From NCBI RefSeq assembly GCF_003589595.1, contig NW_020653900.1, forward strand, positions 4,615,600 through 4,679,599: a stretch of 64,000 bases of DNA, given 5' to 3'. Below the pieces are notes generated by a model, which was given only the letters and a program-made list of their open reading frames with translations, ran no database searches and was not told the DNA's origin. Shown piece after piece: positions 12,101-24,100 of the stretch. The position numbers were made by a program, and so were the translations under genes. Numbering within the stretch: the stretch's first letter is position 1; each line of letters starts with the position of its first letter. This DNA is from Hyposmocoma kahamanoa (lineage: Eukaryota > Arthropoda > Insecta > Lepidoptera > Cosmopterigidae).

Positions 12101-15100
12101 TGTATCACGGTTAGTAGAGTATAATTAAGAAATATAAATGAAATACTGAACAATTTTGAATTTGAGGCACTCATATTCAAACAATCATAAACACAACACC
12201 GAGCGAACGCTTCAATTCTATAATGAATGGCGCGTGTGACCTGCGTTATGGAACTCGAGTGTACCGCGAGATTGTGCGAATGGCGGGCTTTACACAGACA
12301 CTCTATCGCATATGTGATAGTGATGGTCTACCCTGCGCGATTAGTATTACACGGACGCTCTTTCCATTGCAACAAAAAGGAACACGAGCAATTGCGCACG
12401 AAAAAACGTTAGTTTAAAAAACTTCAAACAGGTAATTGCGCCCTGGCGCTCCGATCACGCGCGATAGGTACAGTGTAAATGGAGCCCCATTTACACTGTA
12501 ACTCTGTGTGCGTCCGTATGCGGCGCGGTGCAGGCGTGCACCAGTGGCAAGGCATGAAAATTTTCCTTGGTAAAGCCGAAACTTTTTGAAAAAACAAAAA
12601 AACACTTACCTTATCAAAAATTTCTTATTCCATTAAAAAGGCGCTTTTGCGACATTTAAACACAACACTTGTTAGTGCACAAAATACTAGTTTCATGGTT
12701 AACTTATTATAAAATAACCATAGCTTTTAAAGTAATTTTACAGTTTAAGCTGCCCGTCGCGATACGAAAGTTTGTAAACAAACTCATGAATGCTAAGTGT
12801 TGCTATTTTAATTACCTACGAATTACCATGACCTTCTACATACATTCGTTACGTAGTCTTATTAGAAAGAAACACCCAATTAAATATAGATACATATGTA
12901 ACACTATTTATTGTAAAGATTTACAAAATAGAATAGAAATTAACACAGACGACGCCGCAAGTACAGCAATTTGTATGAAAACCGAGCGTGCCACCTTTTA
13001 TGTATCCAACATGAAGTCACAATAACTATTTAGTGTTGGGAAACCTCCTTCCGCGCTAAATCGATTGATTGAACGGTTTACACATATTCCATTCAATTAA
13101 TCGATTCAAGTATTCGTTGATTACAATTAGTCGTGAAATATTAATATAGTAGAAAAATACCAAAACAAGATAGTTATGTCCTTCACTAAAAGTTGTTTTT
13201 ATAAAATTTTGATTAATTCATAATTTAACTTTAATTATTAATCAAATTCAAATATTACAATTATTGTCGTTGAAATAATATAAGCTTATTATATAACTGT
13301 CTTTTTGTAATAGAAGATCTTATCGATTGACTTAAATAATGAAAACGCACATCAATATATGAACTTGCATCTTCCTTAATTAAATTTACTAGATGGTTTT
13401 CCGTCGGTGATTGATCAAATTGGTGAATGGCAAGACAACTGAAAATGTTACTTCTGACAAAATATCTAAAATCTTACTTAATCAGAAAAGGTTTACTTAA
13501 TGTCGGCCTCGTGTAAAGTTTTTGTGATTTGATCATGATTTCTCGGATTTCTAACTCTGCCACTCTGCGTATTTGGATAGCATCTTTGGTGGGATAAACT
13601 AGACCACCTTCGTCCTCGAAAGCAACAAACTCATACGTATGACCAACTCCAGGTTTTTGTAAAGACAGCGCACTGTTAATTTTTTGCATTATATATTTTT
13701 TCTATTACTCGTAATAATTAAATAATAGTAATAATTAATAAGTAATTATTTGCTCACTATATTCGGACATTGAGGCAACGTGCTGCAAAAATTATCGAAA
13801 TTACAGATACTACTAATAAGAGATACTATAAAACTGAAACAAAACGAAACGTTACTAATACTGAACGTTATAACAAAAGAGTTTTACAATATTTCTATAA
13901 TATTGCTGTCATAATAATTTTCGTCCCTTTGTTTTCAAAATCGATCAGAATCGTGAACAGTGTTTTGCTAACGTATACATCACTAAATGTTAAATTTGGC
14001 CAAAAAATGCACAAGCGGCCGTACCACAGACTGAATGCATTATGCAAAAGTGCGTTCGTTCGATGTTCATGGCATATTAACAAAGGATCACAAATATATC
14101 GCACCAAGTAAAAGCCGCAATGTATTACAAAGCATGAGGCGTACACTGGGTTGCATACTTGTTGTTTACATATTTGTTTTTTCGAAATTCGTACAAAACC
14201 AAAGTAATTGTTTTTAAAATAAATTATGCATCTTCTGATTACAAAATCACTTGCCCGTGGAAGGAAACGTCCCTGTTTACCCACACTGTAACCCACAGTT
14301 ATGGTGCTTTTGCAGTTTATAATGGCACAATTATGCATTCTTCGCATTTTCGACTGGTGTTTATCTACGGTAACGTTCGAGCGCGTTCTGAAGTGTAGCA
14401 GTGGCAAGTAAGTGAATTTCACTTACTTTGGCACGCGAAGTACGTACACTTGCGGCGTCTATCTAGATATGTCTATGGAAATTAACCATATTTTGTATTA
14501 ATTTGCTATAATAGTAATTTTGTTACTTTATTTTAAGAAAGTTTTATATTTGGCAACGATTCTGATTGCTTGTTAAAACGAATTAAACTATAAGTTGTTG
14601 GAATAAGGTTTAAATTTAAGTGAACGCTATTCGGCAATAACTCGAAATAGGCCGGCTTCTCGGCCGCCATTTCTTTAGATGTTATGTATCGCGGATTTTT
14701 GCGAATGTGTGTGTATATTTTGATGGGTGCGCGTAGATTTCGTGAATCAGATAGAACTCGCTGATCCGCCGGCTTACCTCACGCTGATTGGTTGAGATGC
14801 ATCGACACAAGTTATTACGCGTTTAATAGTGAATATTTTGAATAAAAGTTTTTTAAGTGGTGGGGTATGCGCACTGCCACTGGTAATACATACGCGGAAA
14901 ATTTTAGGCAATCCGGTGGGAATCGAGTTATATGGACGCCTCGCCACTGGCGTGCACATATACAAACCACGCTGCTACGTTTGTATGGAATTACCATACT
15001 TGTTTTACACTATGCTTGTAGTGCTTGGAGAAGTTTTAGATTGAGCCGTTTTAACCAGCATCGATATATATCTACAATTTAACCCATACCCTATTATGTA

Positions 15101-18100
15101 TCGAATCACAAGTAAAGGTGAACAGGAATTTAAAGACGATTTAGTTCTTTGTACTGAATGAACGTGTATCAGTATGTACTCCAAACACGCATGCCACTCA
15201 GAAGCGATGATAAGGTGTCTTTAGCCGAGTAGTGATTCACTCTATCAACTCATATACCTACTAAGTAATTAATTAGTAACGCTCTCTTTTTGAAGAGGCC
15301 TTTAAGTATGCTATAGTAAAAACTGTGAATAATTAGACACTTCAGTCATAAAATGTATTCCATTATTCAATTCCAGGTGGACTCCTACGATCCAGCGCTA
15401 ATGTTTGCAGTACCCCGCCTCGCGATCGTGAGCGGTCTCCTCATCTATTCCAACGGCCCGTTGAGCATAGACAAGTCTCCAGAAGAGATGTCAGATATGT
15501 TCCGTCCCTTTCGCACTCTGTTACACAAGATACGGTCGCTTTTGTGGACGTTGGACAGAAGAGAATTGATGGCGTTGGAAAGATTGCTGTGTACTAACGA
15601 GGATCTTACCAGCTTGGCTGGACTTGACTTGCAAAATGGTGAGTTTAATTTTTCCTTCACAAAAAGGGGCTCACGATAAAAAGGCAAAAACACAGATGTG
15701 CTGCGTTTATTTGATATCCGTCAATTATCGGGCAGTATCTTGTTCGCGTTGTTAAGCCCTTTAACACTGCTACCGTTCCAGCTTATCGTTCGCTTTAAAG
15801 AATAGTTCAGAATCAAAATAGTTTTTAGGCTCCCTGTAAAAGAGATCGACCAGGGAAGTACTGCCACCTTACCTATTTCTGCCGCCAAGTAGTAATGTGA
15901 GCATTACTGCGTTCCGGTTTTGAAGGGGAAGGGTACTGGTGAACTTACAGGCACGTGTGACTTGTCAACTTATGTCTGCGGGTGACGGGCGCAGTGGCAG
16001 TGCCCCTTAGATCTTTGGGAATTAAACCTCTGAGTGGCATTGCAAATGGTATAGACAGGTGTGTCGCTTACCACCTGACACACGACTTGTTCGTCCCGTC
16101 ACTTCGTATCATAAACAAAAGAAAAGTTTGCTGTCGTATTTCAATTGACCTTAGAGTTGAATGAGTAACGAGAATCATTAAAATGATGTATATGTTATAG
16201 TTTATTATAGACACTTAAATAATAAAATATGTCCTAAATATATTTAAAAATAAAATTGAAAAATAAAAATATTTCATATTTTTTTAAGGATTGTTTTGGC
16301 CAGAACTAGCTCACGTAGTGTGTCTCATTTTGAGTTAAGTAGTAATCTTTTGACTGTTTATTACAATATTCTAGCGATGGTTTTTTTGACGTGTAGAGAA
16401 TCAAATTTTACGTTCAGTAATGATATAATATTAAATTTCACATATTTTGAGTTACAACACTATTGTAATAATAGCAGTGCGATATATGTCGGGAAAATGG
16501 AATGACTTCGTAAATACTTATGATGTAGATAAAACATTGTGTTTTTGCGGTGTGTAATCTTATATAAATAACTTAAATAACCAAATTCCTTAACGTGTTT
16601 CAGGAACAGATGAGAGCAGCGATTCATGCCAGTACCCCGACATCGGTGAATTTGTTTCCCGCTTCTACGCGGACCACGCGCACTGCAGAGACCTCTATAC
16701 CCAGTCGAGGTATATTTTTATTCTAACATCTCTATTTTAAATATAAAACAGAAGTAAATTCTTAACAATCAGATAGCTGGTCAAAGTTGATTGTTTAAGT
16801 GTTCCGTTTTTTTAAGTGGCTACAGTTATCGTATAGCATAATGCGCTTTCTTTTTAGAAAAAATATTAAACGGAATTGTAAATTTCTACTTTGATTGTTA
16901 TACTTATTTACATTCGGTGTCTATATTAGACAGAAATCTATGATGCCTTTCATAGCTTAACAGCTTTAACAGTTCCAGTTTAGTATAAATATAGTAAATG
17001 TTCATATATGTAATGAAATACACCAGTTACTTAGTCTAAAGCCAGATAATTCTAGAAATAGTAAAGGTACTGTAAATACCTAGGTACCAGAGTTAACTCT
17101 GTGGGCACTACCCAGTAAATCCATACCAGAAACCATTAAAGGGTTCCTAAATTGGTTTTCACTAGGAATCCTCACCACTGCGTCACGGAGGTCGTATTTC
17201 ATCTAGGATTACTTGTATCGATTGCGATCTATGTGGCTTGCATATTTGTTTTTTAACATGTGTTCCTATTCAGTTCCAGCGAACCAACGATAACGGAGAG
17301 CGACTACCTGCCGGACAACATCGAAGTCATGACGCCCATATTAGACGGTCTCAGAAGACTCAGTTCCGAGCCCGAGCCCGAATCTCGGCCAGCTTCGGCA
17401 CATGACCGAACTAGAAAGCCCAGTCGGGCCGAGTCCAATGACCTTTCCTCACTAAGAAACCTGTCGACCAATGGACTAAATATGTTCGATCCTCTCGTCA
17501 TAAACGCGGCGACATCTGCTGGTGATACTAATAGACAACTCCCCGATCACGAACTCGTTACGAGTCTTAACGAACAAGTGTCGGAAATTGCCGATCGTCT
17601 CTCTTCCATAGCTGCGAGTGACGTAGATATTTTGGATCATAACCATATGCGAAGTGCATCTACTAGTGATGTACCTACGTTGATATCTACTGACGACGAA
17701 GCGTACGGTTTCGGTGGACCGAGGAATGAACAGCTTAGCTGTATGCCTTCAACTAGTCATGGATACCTTATACCTAACGCAATAAGCCAGGAACCTGTAG
17801 TGATGTCTCTGTCACACAATAATTCAGCCGTCTTTAACCCAGAAGATGATAATCACGGTGCAATAAGGAACACAGATCTCCCGCGTATGATACCCGACAA
17901 TATTGACTCACAAATCGTAAACACTAATATATGTATCGCTAATGCTAACTTAAGTTCGCTATTACTAACAAACGAGGAATTTAGAAATAACTTTGTAGAT
18001 AACGACGGTGACAATACAAGTTTCCATTCAGCCAATATGAATTTAGAGAGGGAAGAAGACAGAGTAAAGTTTATGCTTGGATATGAGAGTGATCACGAAT

Positions 18101-21100
18101 CACCTGTAGACTCGGGGGTCAGTACTGAAAACGCTAGTTTAGATAGATCGCCCGACACAGACCAAAGCAAAGAGTTAAAAGAAAATCATTATATGGAACA
18201 GAACAGGGTACTAAAGAGTCCTGACGGTGACCGAAAAGAAACGTTACTAGAGAGTTCGTTTTCCGACGTAAATAATGAGAGTGTAAATATTAACTACGTC
18301 GAAAACGAAATACAGAAGAACGAAGCGGGTTCGTCGTTGCAAACGCACGAAGCGGCGAATTCTTCACGTATACACGACTGGGGGGCTAACACTGGTGACG
18401 ACGAGGAATATAGGAATATTGATGAAGTTATAACAGAGTTACGAAGGCATAGAGAGAGTGATAAAAAGATTAGTTCGTTAGTTGAAGAAGACAATAATAA
18501 TCCCGAGCCTAATTCGTCGCAAAGCAGTTGCAAGAAAAAAGGCAGGAAGAGTGGTAAGACCAAACGAAAGAAGAAAATGTGGTCGCCTGGCATCGTGATT
18601 TTAGATAGTCGATCGCAGGGACAAAGCCCTTTGAGGCTTAATTTGGACCATTTTGTTGACGAGAGGTAAGTCGTAATTGTGATTAAAATTATAGACTTAC
18701 ATAGGTACTAACTTACATAGGTTCCTCACAGATAGTGCTACGGCAAAAAAGCTGTTTATATATAAAAAAAAACAAACATCGGCGACAAGCACATTCGTTA
18801 GGTCTGCTGATTCCTTCCGCAGCTCAGTTGGGAGAGCGATTAGCCGTTAGCCCCGGTCTGACAGACAAGTGCTTGTTGGAATCGAGTCGAAAGAATTTTT
18901 TATAACAACTCCAAACTAGACAAAGATTATTTACTCGCTGCTCGGTCGTATATCGTCGGAGCGGAAGAGTGAAGTTGCGGTTTCTCTCACCTGCTAAGTG
19001 ACGTACGCACGTGTCGCGTGCTCATGCATCGATAAAACAAATCGGTGCGGTACCTTTTGAGTCGTGTATTGTCTGCTGTCGTTTAAATGTCGCAACCTTT
19101 TTTTACTTTAATACAATTCACTGTTTGATCGTTGACTCAATTTGGTCACAGTTTGGTCCTAATGGATAGTTTTTATAAAAAGCATATTGGATTATCACAT
19201 GTCGGAACTGATATTACGGCTCAATCATGTATTATGCTATGCTCGTACCCTATTGGTAAGTGGGACAGAGAGCGCAATACCGCTGTCCCACTCCGATAAT
19301 TGATGTTATTTAAAAAGCAGCTTATATACAACAGATGTCCTTATTTATAGGAAGCAAATTTTCCAGACCAGTTACATTGAAAACTAGTGTCTACTAATGC
19401 AAGGGGGAGCAACCAAGAAATATTATTTAATATGTAGTGTCCTACTATACGAGTACATACAAACATATCATCACGTCTGTCTTCCACCGAAGTAGACAGA
19501 GACTATGGACCTCCAATCTCTCTCATAAATCTCTTCATACATGCCTGTTTATTCTTGGTAATTTTAACCCGGCCTTTTTTAAGGACATCCTCAATCTGAT
19601 TGAGGTATGTTCACCGAGGTCTACCTCTCCCCACGCATCCACATTCGCTCTGTAAATTTGTGCCGTCAATCTACCAATATTCATTCTTTCTACATGACCA
19701 AACTATCGAAGCATCCCTCTCTCTATCCTTGTCACTGCATCATCTTTCACACCATAACGCTCTTTTACTATACTGTTCGGCATTCTATCTTTAAGACTAA
19801 TACAGCACATATTACGCAAAACTCTCTGTACGACTATAGTACACTACATATTGAATACTAACAGTAGTGTCTACATACAGATAACAACAATTATGTAAAA
19901 CATATTTTACAATATGAGATATGGACTTTTTTTAGCGGAACTTCTTGCGGCGCGTCGGAATGCGCAGATGACGAGCAAATCGCACTGGCGCTACAGGCGC
20001 AAGAACTCGCCGCCAGGCAGCAGGCCCGCGGCAAGTTCAAGTGAGTACGGTTTTCATTCTTTTTCAACTCCTGTACTTTAATCTGTCAATTATAATTTCA
20101 TATACCATTGGACAAAGGCGCTCTTTTTAGTTCTGAACCAAAATTCTGTTGCCTATGGTACTCGCTACTGAAGTGAAAAATTTCATTAGGTATAGTTCTG
20201 TATACATAACTATAATGAGTTTCAAAAAAGAACGTATTTTTCCTAATTAAAATCGTCTCCTTAAAAGCGTCACTATGTTCCTGAATAGAGTAACGTCACT
20301 ATTTTCGTGAAATTATTCAAATTTCTTTATTAAATAATATCTCAAAATGTTACATAATAAGTAAAAGGGCGTAACCATTTGGCAAAAAAGAACGATTTAA
20401 AAACAATATAAAATATCAAATATGTCGCCACTCAAACGCTCTACTGTCTCCTAATTGGTTAAAATATAAGCGGTACTTGGCCAATCACGGACACTTCTAT
20501 TCTATCTCTTTCGTTGTTTGATTTGTAGCGGTTTGGTTTTCATTTGAGTTTGTTGTCGTGGATTGTTAACAAATAATCTTTAAATATTGGTTGTGTTTCA
20601 TTATATTAATTTACTCGTAGAAAAATATTGTATGTATACAATTATTACTTAATCTTAGCCAAATTTCTTTGTCTCGTAGATCACGTGTCAAGTTTTCACA
20701 AATTGATCAACTTGAAATACGTGTTAACTAAATACATACTTCACATATTTAAGTAGATTTTTTTGCGCAACATGTTTCTAACCAGTAACCACGGACTGGT
20801 ACGAAACTTGTCGAGCAAAAATTGAACTTCAATACGTGAATCATATGTCTGAGCCTCATGGTAGTTTTCTATTTAAAACAATGCCACTCACACCTTTAAA
20901 TCGCAACAAAGATCTGGGGTACGGGGTCTGGGGCGCCTGTTGGTGTCCTCGACCTGTCTAAACGGGATCCACTCGTGGGGGTCCACGATAGTAGACAACC
21001 AAATTATTTTTTCGTTGACATGGTCCTGTCGATATAGACCACTTTGAGAATTGTCGGTGTATTGTGAATAAAAACGTTTAATAAATGCATTCTATATTAA

Positions 21101-24100
21101 ATTCCAGGTCAAGCGAAGACCTTATCCACCGGCTATTCGTATGCATAGCCGGCGTGGCGGATCAGCTGCAGACGAACTTCGCGGCGGACCTTCGCAACAT
21201 CCTCAAGTCCGTCTTCCTCATGAACCAGACGCCAGACCCGCCGGAAACGCCCGAGCCGACGGAGCTCAGTGACAAGCAAAACACTATTGAGTACGAAGTT
21301 ACAGAGGATCAAGTCATACAGAATGGTACAGTACTATTCTCTCATATTTATTTTCCTCAAACATGCTCGGAAATGATTGCATTACTTTCAAAAAACCCTA
21401 CAATGTATGTAATTTATGAAGTGTGACAATCCATTACTGACCGCTGCTTTAAACTTTAAAATAATTGTAACAAACGCCTATGTGAACAGACAAAAAAAAA
21501 AAGCCTCTGTGTTCATTACAATCAGTATCCGTAATTGAGATAATTTAAAATAATATTGTCTATAATACTTATTTTGCGTTTAATTATGATACACGAATAT
21601 ACTTGCGCCATATAATAAAAAAAATGGCGGTAAAATAAATGACAGTAGTTTACATAATTTAAATTTCTCGCGGTTACGGAAGCGATATTTGAAATTAATT
21701 AACAAAATATTTGATAGGAATAAGAGTGATGTTAACTCAATGGAGAAATGGTTGGTTTTTATTTGGGGGGTCGGCAGTTCGAATCCCTGGGCATGTGTCG
21801 ATGACTTTAATTTTTACGCTCGTAAATGTGTAGCAATACCTCTTACTAACTGAGTTATATGGAATGATAATAGTAAATAAATAAATAACGCGCCCAGTCA
21901 TAGCCCCACACTAGGGAAACCCTGTATGGTGCCATGGACACACACATAGACTAAAAGTCACGAGAGAAATAAATGTAGGCCATACAAATATTTCTCCCGG
22001 CACAGGAATCGAACCCGGACCTCTGCGTGGCATACCAGAATGGTAACTGTTCGGCCATGGAGGCAGTTTGATGATGAATAATGATGTATGTTTATAGGAT
22101 GTCAAATGTCAAGAATTTAGAAAACCTTCCAAGCTAAACAATGTGCTGAAACTGCATTATACTGCCTATAGAGGCAAAGTACATAAAATTGATATTGAAT
22201 TGCAGGCAGTTCATTCGATAGCGTGTACTCGGCCGAAGAAGTGTACGCAGATAGCACATCTGAGTCTCTCCCGTCAGAGGGCCGACCTGCGCCCGCGCCG
22301 CTGCCACCGCCTGCGCCGCTGCAGGCCTCCATCTCCATCGGAGACTTGACCTTTAGGTATTTTTCTAGAAACGTCCAATCTTTTGTGAAATGAGCTGTGA
22401 AAATTCTACATACCATGTCTATGACTGAATGTCGTAACAATGAAATACACGACTCGCAATAGTCTGCTTGAATCGAGACCAGTTATGAGTCTGACGCAAG
22501 TGTCTACTTGAAGTGGTCATTGCCATTCTCACTCTAAAAATTCGATGGTAGATAAAGTAATACTATTAAAGATGCACATGCGCATCACCGTAATTGATCG
22601 ATTAGTAATTGATTGCATTTCCACAATGACGATTTGATTTGTTGTGGTCACTTGGTTTTTATAAAAACGATGAATTTATTCGTTGATACAAACAGATACA
22701 TAATATAAAAACGTTAACAGTAAAAAAACATCGCAAAGTTGGATCCATTTATGAAAATAAATATCACCAACTTTTACCACTTAATGCAGAAAAACTGGTC
22801 TTCATCCACCATAATTTGCCTCTATTGAAATTTGAGTATACTAAATTCACAAATAACGTTATCTCTAACTTCATAGTTTTTTCAGTTACAAGTAATAAAC
22901 AGATTGTCAACGATCCTGTAGTTGCTGTATATTCTATTACTATCATCTTTAATCAATAAATCAATTTATTTGGCGTACTGATTATGAATTTTTCTCAATT
23001 TTAAACATCCGGTATCCGACCGGATATATTTCTACTAATCTGTATCCGGCCGGATAGTAAAAATAGGCAGGATACTGGATAGTTACCGGATGACCGTTTC
23101 ATCTCTAAATATAATTCAAATATTGAACATGAGCTAAAATTATTTTCTGGACTTAGACAAATATGCATGCATATCAATAGATGCTTGACATTGGGACATT
23201 GTATCTTACAAACTGAACTAATATAGGTAGATGGCGCTAAACATAAGAAAGCGCCATCTAGTTGATTTGTTTGTTATGAAAAATGAGTAGCTTTGGTAAA
23301 TTGCAGCTTGTCAATGTAAAACAATTACAAAAATAGCTATTTGGTCCTCGTCGCGACATCTGGTGTAACAATTGGCACTAAATGTCTTGTATCGCGATTA
23401 GCAGTCATCTAGAGTTGTGGGTCCCTGATACAGAAGTTGTAAAAACATGATTAAAACCTGGGCGGGTTGATTGGATTTTTACCCACTGCCCATCTCTGGC
23501 TATGGTTAGGACCTGACTTAGATGGTCCCTGTGCGCATTCGCTCGCACGGATCAAAGTGCCCTTCTCATATACCCTAAGGGTCGGTAGAGTGGGTTACTA
23601 TAATGAAAACTAACGTAGAAAGCTATGGGGCTGCCCATCTCTGGCCTCACTGCATTGCGACCTGCAACTTGTTTGTGTCAATCGCAGGGAGCGGTCGTCG
23701 TCGCCGGTTGTGGAGCGCGCACCCGAGTGGGTTCCCGACGTTGCAGCCGCTGCCTGCATGCGGTGTGCCGCACCCTTCACCGCCTTCCGTCGCAGGCACC
23801 ACTGCCGGCACTGCGGTACGGATTTTCACACTCTATTTTCCTTTACATAAAAGACATTGCCTCCTTCAGTCGACTTTATTTATGTTAATAAAAATGAAGG
23901 TAAATTATTTCCTACTCCGCGAACCCATTGAGTGTTTGTGTTGAATATTTTTCCCATGCTCTGTATAAAATAAGTAAAATATATAACATAAACGCTACTA
24001 CAATCACAAACACTACCACCAAAAATATACCCGACACGTATTTCGCCTCTCTACGAGGCATCCAGAGTAGTTATTGGATAAGTTGAAAAATTGTTAATAA

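Larger units (their letters stand above)
11874..15376. other. Lst2 intron c-d (3.5 kb)
   Basis: It holds the hairpin at 12469 and the possible transposase scrap at 13474. The remaining open frames show no recognisable product. Confidence 0.55.

Noticed and set aside
18815..18895. Possible functional tRNA gene (GCAGCTCAGTTGGGAGAG and later B-box-like sequence)
   Set aside because: The same surroundings recur at several sites and the stems do not close well; it is part of a dispersed repeat.
22117..22440. 107-codon minus-strand ORF
   Set aside because: It is a shadow of Lst2 exon i and flanking intron.
23603..23944. ORFs over the FYVE exon in other frames
   Set aside because: The frame giving WVPD, CMRC and [10 protein letters not shown], in phase with both neighbouring exons, is the real one.
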